Assembly: GCF_932526225.1 (NCBI RefSeq)
Contig: NC_064034.1
Coordinates: 7,798,001 to 7,862,000 of the forward strand
Direction of reading: 5' to 3'
Source: Nematostella vectensis
Taxonomy: Eukaryota > Cnidaria > Anthozoa > Actiniaria > Edwardsiidae
Length of the DNA stretch: 64,000 bases
Of this stretch, positions 29,739-42,168 are shown piece by piece. A program made the translations under genes and the position numbers. Below the pieces are notes generated by a model. The model was not told the origin of the DNA. It saw nothing but the letters and a program-made list of their open reading frames with translations, and searched no databases. How positions within the stretch are numbered: position 1 is the first letter of the stretch; every line of letters starts with the position of its first letter.

Positions 29739-32658
29739 TGTCACATAACTCACAAGAACTTTCATCATCAAAATTATTATCATCAGTATCCTCCAACCAT
29801 TATCATGATATCGATTGCAGGTTATAATTCTTCTTCTAATCATCTTCATCATATCTCTCTTATTCTATGTACTTTTTGTACTTATTACTTTTTGTATTTA
29901 TTTTATAAATATATGTGTACATATAAATGTTTGTTATTAATATTATTTAAAGCGGATTTTTTCCCAATTTCTGTGACAAAAGCGGGCTTTCCAAAGAGAT
30001 AAAAAACACAAATAAAGAGAGCCGACTCGTACCAAATTGTGTTTGTTAAACAATCGGCCGCCATTTTGTAAATCTAGCAAAATACCAACTGTGGAATAAT
30101 TATCCATTTTACACAAAGCTATAACCTCTTACCCAATGAAGACCACTATTTGTTAAGGGTTAAATACCGAGGACGGAGGCAGTTCGCCGTACAGCCTGAG
30201 GGCGCAGCTGGGCTTATTACATGATCTATACCAAGTTAATAACAATTTACACTGGGGTAAAAGAGACAAAACTCAATAATAGTTGACTTTTTTATAAAAA
30301 AAACAAGGTTCAGGTTATTATTGACCTGCAAGAAAACCCAAGAGAGTTGGTGGTTGATTGCATGAATTTGTAAAGCACATTAGATCAATACTGTACACAA
30401 TCAAAATTAACATTTAGACAGAGCGGGGCTGCTCCATGCACGGACTCAATTCCTAAAGGTGGAGTTGAATTGCAAACTTTTCATAGCTCGAAGTTTAAAT
30501 GTGAGCACGCTGCGAGAATGGAGCTCACTGTCAGCGAAGAAGAACGACTTATTTTTATTACGCCAAATATATATTTTCAAGAACTGTAATGAACAAGCGG
30601 AACGACTGAGTAGACGCCACAGATAGCCACACCACAGCCTAACTTTGTTGGTGGAATAATTTTCCAAAATGGCACATAAAAATTTGGCTGAACTTATTGT
30701 TGAATTTCGAGGGTAACAAATACGAATTTTACTTTCATGACAATTAAATTAATGTATTATTAATATTTAATCGTTCTTGTTATCAAATCTGTGGCGAAAA
30801 AGTGGTGTTTTTTGCTCATTTCTACTGAAGGTGGTCCTTCGTTGGTATTCACGGTTTCTAACCTCATTCATATTTAATAAGTTCATCTTAAACCCCACTT
30901 TTTCCCTACTGATACATCAAGCTCTCCCCGTTCTTTAAGATTGTGAATTATTCATAGGTATTTTACTGAAATAAAGGACTTGCAAGAACAATGGAAAAGG
31001 TGTTAATCATGTAAATTGTAAAAAAAATGCTGTTGACTACGCCTGTGACTATTTACATAAGTTACAAAATAAACAAGGGAAATTGTATGTGGCTTGTTAG
31101 CAATTATCAAAGCAAGCTGGGCGAGGCTACAAAACCCGTATGCACAATTTGAGTGGGACTCAATACCCAAAAAGAACATTATTTTCCTGTTAAATGTTTC
31201 TATCAATCTTTGTAAGTGTACGTACTTATTAAACACGATGTCGCAGCAAACAATTTAGTAACATTTATTAGAGATTTGAGCTGTGAGATTTTGTCTTAAT
31301 TAATGGAACACAGCACATAAATTCTAGTTTATCGTAAAGTGCATGAATTAAATATGTTACAATATGCAAAAAAAAATGCATGGCTACACACTCTCTCAGA
31401 CTCAAGAAAATATTTTTTTTCAAGTGATCATCATCCACGGAAGCAGTTTTATTAAGATAATCAGATAATCAGTTGGGCGATTCCGAATTGATTTCTTAAT
31501 TCTAGGGGAAAAAAGTGTACCATAAGTTACTTACTTACCTGTAATATCAGTCAATCTTGGTTTAAAAACTGTTGTTTTTCTAGCTCGCTCGGCCATCTTC
31601 TTATTAGGCATTACATACCATATTTGGGACGCTTCAATCATTCTTTCGCTTTTTCATCGCTCTAGAGCTTTGTAAGTCGAGAATTTCCACATAAACTTGC
31701 AGGAATTCGTGTTTACCACGATTTTGCTGGCAGCCATCTTGGAAGTGGAGCCTAGTCCCTAACGTTTTGGAATATCACAGGTCTCCCGCGCGCTGGCCCC
31801 AGGCTCTTTTACACCATTTAGAAAAACGACAGCCATTTATCAGGGCAGGAGGTACACACCCCTAATGGTCATTTCCTTCTACTTTTGAACTAGTAGGGCT
31901 AGAGCATTGACTTGACGACTTTTCCTAAAATTTATCTGGGATCAGTCTGATGTAATGAAAATTTTAATATGTGCCCTGGTAACCATAGCAGCCAAGTTTT
32001 GAGACAATAGGTTTAATGAAAATTTGGCAAAACGCTTTAAGTCGTTTGGATAAACTATTTATAAGTCGTGCTCACCGTGAATCCATGTCATACTAACGTT
32101 TTATACCAAGTTTTGAAAAAGCAAAATAAAAATTTACATTTCTATTTTAGGGGGGTGATGTTTTTTTTCTCAATATATGTCTATTGCAATATAATAAGAT
32201 TATCGAAAAAAGACATACCGAAATACATATTTAAAAATAGCTCCAATGGTTCAAAATTTACGGATGGGGGGCCGCCCCCAGCCGGAGGAAGCCCCAAAAA
32301 GCCCGGTCTGAATAGAGTTAAAAGCTAATAGGCCACCTTCTTAACTTGGCTTGCTTTTAATATAAATGCGGAGGTATCTGTGCTGTGAAATAACTTAAGG
32401 TGTGTAGCCTAGATTACTTCAAAGGCACGACAATCATATTAAATTGGTATTAAAATTTATTCAAGGGCTTTACTACTGATTTGGAATATCGGTACGCAAT
32501 ATCTCGCGTATTTATTATACTCTTAAAAGCTAGGTCTAATAACCAGCTTTTTTAAACTATTCCTGAAAAAGGAATGGAGCTGACAAAACTACAATATTTT
32601 TGTTCGCGGGAAATCAGTCAATACTTTTTCTCTAGCACCAGCTGTTTTTAAAATAGGT

Positions 32659-32813
32659 ATATAAATACACGGCTGCGGAAATAATTGTGACAGGCATTAA
32701 AAGATATCCCTCATAGAGCGCGAGCATCTTTCTGGATGCATTTTTGCTGTGCTGGGATGTCTGCGACATTGCGTTCCTATGGATCGTCACTAAATCGTCA
32801 CTACTATTCTAAG
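32659..32813 (+). promoter_or_regulatory. Candidate promoter and first exon (TATA to donor)
   Basis: TATATAAATA at 32659, then ~145 bases ending CTAAG|GTAAGCC at 32813/32814. An ATG at 32736 is open to the donor (26 codons, starting MHFCCAGMSATLR), with no recognised product. No downstream coding exon found before LRR-GPCR 3. Confidence 0.25.
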
Positions 32814-34415
32814 GTAAGCCCATTCTCTTATTATAAAGGCGGGGAGGGGAAAGTAACGAACACAATAGGCTCAAGGTATCAAATTCTATGGAAACATTTA
32901 TGTGCAAAAATAAATTTTTAGAAAAGGGGACTTAAAATGGAAGAGCACAAAATACACGGGTCCACCGTGCATTTTTTAAATTGTTTGGAGAAGGAATATA
33001 CAATTTGCGAAAACTGAGCATTTCCTCTTGGTAAAATAACCACGACTACAAAGCCTTTAGTCCGGGGGCAGACAACAGCAACAAAGCTGATGACGTCTTA
33101 TCAGATATTTTTCTCTTCCTCAATATTTCTTTCACGAACAGTTTAGTTGTTCCAGTAAGCTATTTTTCACGAGACTCGGCTGTGTTTTTGAGGGTGGCGT
33201 AAGGGTTTGCGGCGATGCGGTTTTGCCTTAAATCTGGTGCGGTGTTTCGGTTTTTCGTATTTTATCCCGCGGTATTGCGGTTTCATATTGCGCCGTTTAC
33301 TGTTATTATTTACTTATTTTGATAGTTTTGCGGTTTTCGCACTTTTCTGTGCGTTTTTCTATGGGGGTTTGCGGTTTTCCTACCCCCTTACTTGTCTTAC
33401 TTGTCTTTTTTTTTCCAGAGGTTTTGCTTACTCTCTATTTCTAAAGGATATTCGTTATACAAACCTTCAGTCCCTGACGTCATAAAACAGTGCTCACAGC
33501 GGTGTTATTTGGGTGTCAGTGGCATTCAAATTCAGATTTCTGAAATATATCTTACTAGTATAAACGTGACGGAAACTCGTAAGATTGCGTGCTCTCATTG
33601 GTTTACGGACTCGGTATAATGGATAGTAATCACCTAAAACTCGGAAAAAAAGGTTTGATAGCGAAAAACGTGGTCACGTTTTCTTATTTTGTTTTCTTCC
33701 GTCTTCCTGATCCTTTCCCTTCCACTCTCAAAACCTTTATTAAAAAACAATGTGTATGCAATTCATTCGAAATGATTGCTTGTTAGACAATGGGAACATA
33801 ACAATAACCGAGCCGGAAGTCTGTATAATCTAATCCGAGGCAAATCACCTCCTTGACTTTGCTTAGTTCATCTCCTTCTAATATCCGCTTGTCTGAAAAC
33901 TGTTTTCGTCTTCTCGTTTTCGTGGGCTGCACATCCTCGCGTACTGTTCTAGTTTGCCTTGGTCTAGACGTTTCACTTCACAACACAGGATCCTTTCAAT
34001 TAAAGAAAGAAAAAAAAATCACAAATCCGTTTCGAATGCGGAATTATTTCAAAGCTTAGGCGGTGAGGCTAAGTATTGTTTACTCTTCTCCTTAGACACC
34101 GTGTAGGATATTGGCTCTACTTACCTTAAGTGGTACGCGTTTAAGACCTTTGCTATGCCTCCCCTTTCCCCCTTCCCCCTTCTTTAAATGAGCCAAAATC
34201 GAACATGAGGTACAATCTCGGATGAACAAATGATAATCTTTTTTAACATTACACTAGGTATTGCAAAATATGGATTGCATTTCCTCGGTATCGGATTTTT
34301 TCCTATTTGAAATGTCTGAAACACTTTCTTTTCCTTATCTTGACTAATTAAGAATAGTTTATGTTTTCTTGAGTCCGCAAGTTTTGGGAAATGAATTCAA
34401 TTAACAACCAGTAGT

Positions 34416-34562
34416 CAGCGGCGTAGCCAGGATTTTTAACAGGAGGGGCCCCAAAAGGGTCTTTCAAGGCATTTTCTCCTGTGTTTTAGATAATGTCTCA
34501 TACATTTACTGTATTTTTGGCTGCTAAAAGGGGGGGAAGGCCACCCCATGGCTACGCCCCTG
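34416..34562. mobile_element. MITE with CAG...CTG ends, copy 2
   Basis: Same family as 1693-1847: CAGCGGCGTAGCCAGGATTT at the left, GGCTACGCCCCTG at the right. Flanked by GTAGT on both sides, a likely 5-bp target-site duplication. Confidence 0.8.
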
Positions 34563-35529
34563 GTAGTATTTCTAACATAATCAAGGTACTTTGATTTTCT
34601 CTCTCCAACCAATTTTCCCGACGTGTTGTCTTTGGAAACAATGGAAAGAATGTTCTTGTGCTATATATAACACTTCTCCTGATTTAGATTCTGTTAATGA
34701 AAATATATTGTCAAATATTTTGATTAAGGAGGCTTGGTCAGGTAACACCTCGCAGCGGACTTTTTCTCCACAGTTTAGTTGAAAATTTATTTAGTTTATC
34801 AGATGCCAGATAGAGGTTCAAAACGTTAAGAGAGAACTATTATTCGCATCTTGAAAATATTGCCAACGCCAATATTATATGCTTGCCAAAAAAACATTAT
34901 TACCTAATCCCAAGCTTGAAGATTTAAAGAATTGTCAAGCATTCCTTATCAGAAAGAAAAAAAACGTGAAACAAAGACAGCATGAAAAGTGAACCATAGA
35001 GCCATTCTGAATAAATATGTAAGGCGAATGAAAAAAAATGTTAAATTAGACATTAACAATAGATAAACGAATTTGAACGTAGTTTTAAAGACGTCTGTTG
35101 TCATTGCAAATAATGAATATCACCGCATACTTTTTCATTTATTTGTTTTCTATTTTTTGCTAATAACTTTTATCTTAATTATTCCGTCGTAGTGCTAATT
35201 TAGAAACAATATTGAAATTAAATTTGAAAAAACTAGATTGCTTTTAGCGTTTATAATCAAATGAATGACCATTTATATTCCGGTCGAAGTGCTAATCCCA
35301 GTACAAACTAAAATGGAGTATGATAGAAAAAAGAATGGAAAATTAGATGCAATGAATGTTAATGTTTCAAAGGTTAGATCATTCAGGAACAAGTGCGTGA
35401 CTAACCAGAAAGGTCTGAAGTGCACTTGTGATTATTCGAGTACCAGTAATAGAAAAAAAATGTAAATCTTAAAAATGAATGCTTTAGATTTGCGAGAGTG
35501 TGAGATTTGCGAACATGGACCGCCCCTTC

Positions 35530-35675
35530 ATGGAGAAGCGGGGGTGGGGGCGGGGGCGGATGATTGTGGTGCGGGAGAGGCTGTATGTGAGAAGGCATGG
35601 GATGCGCGCATTGAATACGAAGGGGGTGTACGTGGGAGTGTGTGTGTGGGGGGGGGGGGGGGGGGGGGGGAGGCA
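35530..35675 (+). repeat. G-rich low-complexity tract
   Basis: GGGGGTGGGGGCGGGGGCGG near 35540 and an uninterrupted run of about 20 G near 35650 after a short TG repeat. Multiple G blocks on one strand would favour G-quadruplexes. Overlapping open frames here are compositional artefacts. Confidence 0.8.
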
Positions 35676-36235
35676 GTTGGGAGGGAGGAAATGATTGACA
35701 AGGGAAACATTAAGCCGCCTAAGAGCAGTCAAGTTTAGCTTCTAAAGCTAAATCTAACTTGCACCCCTAAACCCTCTACTACCCGACTACCTATCCACTA
35801 TGTAGCCGTTTTCTATTTATGTTTCCTTGCTTATTGGTACAAACATGTGCCTCTCTGCAGCCAATAATGACCTCTTTTCTCATTTTCTCACATTTTCCTG
35901 TGCAACCCAATTCCAAAATATGGTAAAGCAGCCAGAATGATTTAAATTCAAATTTCAAACAAATATTTAAGCGAGAGCTTGATGCAAATACATCTGAGCT
36001 TTTGGCGTACATTCAGTGGCACTACAAGCTTACTATGGACAAAATAGCCAAAATCGCACCCCTTAACATTCTTCACGCAAAATCTTCAGTGTCGCGGTCA
36101 TTTAATCTCAAATGGACACAGGAAGCATTGTGAGAAGGCTCTTATCTAAAAACAGACTAATTTTAGATTTTCTCGCATAATTTCTACACCTGTGCAACTT
36201 TAATCAGCAAATCCTGGCTACGCTTCCGAGGAAAG

Positions 36236-36574
36236 TATAAAAAGCGCTTAAGGCGGCAAATCAAAGAGAATTTGTTATGGGGAAAACTGGACATGTTATC
36301 CTGCTTTAGTGACTTCATCGCAGTCAATTGCTAGAATTCAAGCAAAGCGACAGGAGACGATGGAAAAGCAGTGAACATAGCTCACGATGAATATGCGAAT
36401 ATGCACAAGGTGACAGCTGCCAATCATTCGAAGTGCATAAAGATGACTGGTTCACTCTACATGACGTCACAAGTCAAGAAAATAAATATTGAATTGGTGT
36501 GAGAATAGAAGGTTTCACCTTGCACTACAAACTGCGCTGAAGACGGCTAAGCAAGTTCGTCGAACAAAACAAAG
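36236..36574 (+). promoter_or_regulatory. Candidate promoter and non-coding first exon
   Basis: GTATAAAAAGCGC at 36235, and 330 bases later AACAAAG|GTAAAT at 36574/36575. Only short upstream frames between. Could be an alternative leader exon for LRR-GPCR 3 or an independent transcript. Confidence 0.25.
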
Positions 36575-38907
36575 GTAAATATGTTTCGAAGCATTTTAAA
36601 AGGTGTGTTATTGGCGCTACTGATTCTAAAATTACCATTATTCATTACACGTTAAAATATTTCATTTTCATCCACTTGAATTATTTCATTCAAGTTCGGT
36701 CTCACAGCACTTAGAGTTTTTTATTTTCTTTCTCAAGTCTGGTTCACTTATTTGTCTTCAAATGTGCTTAGCATCAATTTCCCACTTCATAAATTTGCGC
36801 ACCATATACGCAGCATGTTTAAAAGGCGTCCAATTTGTTTTCGAGGTTTGGAATACGGCGAATTCTAAGTTTTGAGAAGGACTCTTTACTTAATTGTTAT
36901 AGCATTCATCAAATGGGATGGAGTGAGGAGAGAATGTTGAAAAGGATTGTCGAGAACAAAATACGTTTGAGTTCTAACGGGAAAATACTAACAAGAAAAC
37001 TGGAGAATATATCCAAATTACACTTATTTATGATTTCTCAATTCGATTCAATTATTCGATGTGTTCCTAAGAGGAGATCAAAGATTCTTTGCCGAAATTG
37101 ACATTCCTTTTTGCAGACCTTCGCCACAAGTTTTGACGTGCCATCAAGAAAACGTAGGAATTGTGACAAATTGCACTATTTTTCATCAATTTTTATGTAA
37201 AGAAAAGGTAAAAAATAAGATATAAAAATCAGACTTTCATAAAGTTTTAATAAAGAAGAACTCATTGTTCAAGGGTAAAACCTAAATTTCTCTTTCCAAC
37301 GGCCCCTTTACATGGGGATTAGTAGTGAATGGGTTATCTAGTATTCGAACGCCATAACTGTAGTATAGAACATTTACAACAAATTGTAAGCTCCCATGAT
37401 TTGCCATAATTGTCACTTTACAGTCAATGTTGGGAAGAAACTTTGATTGTATTGACATTTGTTGGATGTATTGCTACTCCAGTTTAAAACCGTAACGCTC
37501 TCACGCATTTCTTTCATTTCCTGCTCGCGGCTTACGTACGATTTCTTCCTTGACGCGATGTTAATCGCAAATTGCTTTCTAAAATGAAGGTAGCAACTAA
37601 AGTTTAACCCTTAGGCTTGTTTGCAGTGGGATTCAGTGAAGTTAACAACGAAAATACACCTGCAAAGAAAATACACCAGTCCTCAGTGTTGTCAATAGAT
37701 AGTGCGCTTTTTAATTAGCGTTCATTATTAAAAGGAGGCTCTAGCGGTAAAGAATGGGTATCACCTAACAAAATAAGCCTTTATGAGAAGTACTTAGATA
37801 TAATTATGGAGTAATTTGGATCTAATAAGGGAAAATTGCAGGCAATAAAAACAAGGCTTATTTTTTTTTAACTCCAAGCGGTTTAAGTTTTTATTTTTAT
37901 TTTTTGCGACGATTAACGTGTTTTGGTAAAAAGCGTACCGCACGCAAATACGCCATGGTGTACCTCAAAGGTTCGCACAAATAAAATATTAATATAAAAT
38001 AATGCTCATTCCCTACCCAAACAGAAAATGCGCGCAATTAAAAAAAGTACAAAACTTACGTACGTGAAAATATTACAAAACTTGGCGTGCTTACGATTCT
38101 ATTATTATTATTGTTAGGCACCCGTTACTTAGTCCGCAAATCATATATAATATCCAGCAGTAACGTGTGATACGTTACATCTAAATGCTACCAATTATTT
38201 GATGAACTTAGGGTCTAAAAATATACCATAATATTTAAGGTGTGACAGATCCCCATACCCCTGACCCAAAAGACCGAATGTACTAACCCACGCAATAAAT
38301 ACTACTTAATTATAATACAATATAAAGCGGTTGCGCTTTTCCTGTCTCTCGGGTAATTCGAAACAGGAAAAACATATCAGCATGGTCCCGTTATTTAGAA
38401 TAACCAAAAGCTCGTTCAAACATTAGATGTCTGAGTCGGTAGCTTTTATCTTGGCGTAAACGAATAGATTATATTTTAAATTGTCACTCTGCACTATCAA
38501 TTAGATTGTTCTAGAGTGCTATTATCGAGTATTCGAAATGTTATTTTTTCATAACTTTCTTTTTTCGAGAGTAAAATGTTAAAAGTAAGTGTGAAGTTCG
38601 ATTGCACACGTTTTATGTTTTGATTATTCTTGCACTTGCTATGTGTTTGGCGCGCCACGCTTTTCCCGTTCTATGTTCTGGAAGGGCAATTGACAGCTGT
38701 TTGGTGAAATCTGCTGAATCCTGATATGAAATCTTAACTTTTAAAATTAGTTTTGCTTCATTATACACTGAAAATCTAAGTCTAATCTAATTAAGAAAAT
38801 CTAAGATCAAGAGAAAAAAAGAAATCTTCAAACAAAGTCCATTTCTAAACATTCGTCTTTTAACTTTAAGGTGGTGCGCCGAGGTTGTTTTGGCTAAACA
38901 GCTTATA

Positions 38908-39445
38908 CTAAGATTTTCGTATTTTTTTTCAGATTTTATTAATACCTCTATAGATTCCGCTAGATTCACTTTTCTTGAAAATCATTTTTTTCATACAAGT
39001 TAAATTGAAGCAATAATTTTATATTAAAATAAATATCTCGAAATCTGCGCGATGAATTTTTTTCTAAATTCACAGTACACTTACCGATACTCCAGCTTGA
39101 AGCACACGAATTGTTGACTTAAAACTGACCTGTCAAACTTCGCTATTGATGAATCTTTATTTTACGCCAAAATTTCCTTGCGATCTTTGAAAAAATAAAT
39201 GCACTCTCTGCCTACAAAGATCCATCCTCGAATTTACGCCCCCTGCTAAGTCCAAACCTAAGGCAACTGTGTGAGAGGGGCAAGGATACCACTTTATCGC
39301 GCAGATTTCGAAATTTTTATTTTAACATAAAGTTATTGCTACCATTTAGCTTTCATGAAAAAAAATATGATTTCTAAGAAAAGTGAATCTAGCGGAATCT
39401 TATAAAGCTTATATGTATTGATGAAATCTGAAAAATTACGAAAAT
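38908..39445. mobile_element. Foldback-like element with ~150-bp inverted arms
   Basis: Left arm 38908-39055 (AGATTTTCGTA, GATTCCGCTAGATTCACTTT, CGAAATCTGCGCGAT) reappears inverted at about 39296-39445 with scattered mismatches, around a ~240-bp centre. No coding capacity. Confidence 0.8.
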
Positions 39446-39955
39446 CGCGCCGAAAATGAGTCTTCTATAGGGAACTAAAGTTTAAGCGTAAAGTGTCATC
39501 AACTTAATTAATGTTGCCTTCTGACTTCCTGTCCTTAATATCGGGAAAGAGAAAAGTGAAGAAAGTAATAAGTAAAAGGTCCTCATCTTTTCGCCGTTAG
39601 GTAATTATTCTCGATTATTACCTCTAGCTCGCATTGAAGCTCTACTTATTTGTATACGTTTTTTTTGCCGAGTATAGAAGAAAAGCATTAGAAGAAAAAC
39701 TTAGGGACCAGCCACGTTGCTTGATATTTCATTGAAAGGGAAAATGTGTTTTTTTCCTGCTTGATATTTTTTTCGTGCCAAACTGTTGTTCGATTTTTCG
39801 CCACGCCTTTTGTTTGAATTTGTTATTTAGAGGTTTTGGCTTGCATAGATTATCATTTGGGGACCGGTCTGATGATATCAAATTCGGCATGTACCCACTT
39901 GAATAACCAATAATCAGATAATTAAATCACTGCACCCCAGCGAGCGCTATCAGTC

Positions 39956-40070
39956 ATATAAACCGCGTACGATTTCTTTTTCTTTTAGTTCACACTCATA
40001 CAGAGCAGAGAATACCATACAAACAAAGCCATTAGCTGCGAGGCTTGGAGAGAAATTAGAACTGTTAGAA
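39956..40070 (+). promoter_or_regulatory. Candidate promoter and leader exon of LRR-GPCR 3
   Basis: CATATAAACCGCG at 39955; about 80 bases of ATG-free leader end TAGAA|GTAAGT at 40070/40071. LRR-GPCR 3 begins with an acceptor (TTGTTTTCAG|GGATAAAAGG) 15 bases before its ATG at 42169, so a spliced leader exon is expected upstream and this is the closest fit. Confidence 0.4.
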
Positions 40071-40939
40071 GTAAGTGAAACATCGACTGAATTAAGTTAC
40101 TGTATCATATGTTGTATCATATGTGAAGGTAGAATGGGTAGACATCACAGCCTTACACTGGATTTTTTTTCAGGATTAGCCTATAAAAAAAAAGATATTG
40201 ACGGTTAAAGCCAAAACAAAGACGTAAAATACGCCAAGTTCTTCAATCCTCAGGGCGACTGGATTTCCGCCAAGCTGTTTTGTATACTAAACAAACTGTG
40301 TCCTATATTAAAGAGTGTGATATATTTAAAAAGAAAAACACCACAACATAATTTCAGACAAGAGGGAATTATGCCCTCTTATCTTGCTCGATGACTTCGC
40401 ATAAATCATTCGTTATACAATGTAATATAACCGATAACCAGTTCCGTATCACTTCATATTAAAATTGCTCTATCTTTTTTTTGCGGAGGGCCCAATGCTC
40501 ATGATTTTTTCTAAGACGTCTACAAATTTACTTATGCATATAACATGTACAGAAAAGACTACACATTTTCAAATTTTATTATGATTTATATGTTTTTTTA
40601 TGTTTGCTAATAGTGATAGTAGTTCCGTAGCAGCGGTTATAGTTCCGTATCACTAAAAAAATCTATCGTATGGTACGAGGTTTTTCATCTGAAAATTTAA
40701 AGATATTTACTGAAAAACATATCACATCCCTTCCTTTATGCTCATAATTAATGTATAAAAATGGTTTTAACTTTGCAATGCAGCAGGTTAACAAACCAAC
40801 AATCGTCAATGGGCTTTCGCTCGCGTGTCGCTAACAAATCCATATTGCAAGAATCAAAACGGTCTGATATAATTCTTCCAAAATAAATGCCACAACCCAC
40901 ACAAATATGGCACGAAAATGGCAAAATAAAAATGCAGAG

Positions 40940-41275
40940 GATAACCACAGGCGCCCCAAGTTTAGTGGTCTTCTTGTATGAAACAGCTTCGATACTAAAG
41001 TTTATGGACATAGAAGAAGTCTGAAGTCTTACAAGAAGTCTCTGTCTCTGTGTCGTTTTCTTTCCTATTTGAGCCGTTTTGGAAGTTCAGAGGAGGCACC
41101 GCCAATACCTCGAACCCCGGAGACTTCTTGTAAGACTTCAGCCTTTTATTGTGCACCAAATCCATTACTAATTCTTTTGTTTTTAATACGTTTCTATGTC
41201 CATATATAAACTTTAGTATCGAAGCGGGTCCATACGAGACCACTGAACATGGGGCGCCTGTGGTATAACAGGACA
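40940..41275. mobile_element. Inverted-repeat element with ACCACAGGCGCCCC ends
   Basis: Left arm from TAACCACAGGCGCCCCAAG (about 40940) through TTCGATACTAAAGTTTATGG to TCTTACAAGAAGTCTC. It is inverted at 41105-41275 ending GGGGCGCCTGTGGTAT, the right arm carrying ~40 extra bases. Related single ends (CTACCACAGG.ATCCC) occur near 19791 and 27802. Confidence 0.75.
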
Positions 41276-42168
41276 AGGTGAGACCTAGAATTGGGTGATT
41301 TATTTTGTTTATTTTCGTGCACGAAAGCTCAAGCAACAAGCCGTTTTTATTTTCAAGAATAAAATGTGAATGCTACGACCGCCAATGCTTTGTTGTCGTT
41401 CTTTTAAGATTTCTGCAATCACACATCCCTTTGTAAGTTTGCCAGCTAATGATTTAACTATGGTTAATCTTGGCCGTTTTATTTAATCATCCTAGCATAT
41501 TGATATATCAATCACAGTTTCAATAAATTATTATAGAATTATATTTTATCAGGCGCTAAAAAATATCCAGAAGGTTGTCTTTCAAATGAAGTTATTTATT
41601 CAGCCGAATGACTGAAATCTAAGGCCCACATAATAAAAATTAACAGTTAAGATTTGACATTATTGGGAATGAAATGAGCAATTGAGATGTGTATAAACAA
41701 ATCCATCCTTTTCGCGGCTTTTTTTTGGCAGTCAAACCAAAAACACACTATGGGCGTAGGATGATACGGAACTATTATACAACGACTTCCGTGAAGCACG
41801 AAAAACTAAAAGCAATGTAGATCGAAAATATCGCATCAAGCCAGAAAAAAAAACATACACATTAGCAGACATTCTTTCTTCTAAGCATTCGTATAAAAAT
41901 TAGGACATTTTTGTTAGAGGAGGTATTGTTTTCATTAGATGAAATAACCTCGATTTATATCTCAGGAAAGGTTAATAGTTTTGTATCATTTAGGTAGTTT
42001 TGGGTTGTTCAAATCTACAATGATATTCGAGGCAAAAAAGATTAAAAATATGCTGAGTGATACGGTACTATGACTGCTACGGAACTGGTCATCGTACTAT
42101 TCCCTTTTTGCGATCATATTAAAAAGGAAGAATACTAGAATTCTTGTTTTCAGGGATAAAAGGATAAA

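Larger units (their letters stand above)
29739..42153. other. 12-kb gene-poor stretch
   Basis: No coding gene could be supported on either strand. It holds the LRR-GPCR 2 poly-A signal (30011), MITE copy 2 (34416-34562), a TGCGGTTTT-rich stretch (33205-33380), a G-rich tract (35530-35675), inverted-repeat elements (38908-39445, 40940-41275) and three TATA-led candidate first exons. The remainder is AT-rich and featureless to me. Confidence 0.6.

Noticed and set aside
35475-35738. Four overlapping frames around 35.5-35.7 kb
   Set aside because: All arise from G-rich low-complexity DNA read in several frames on both strands.
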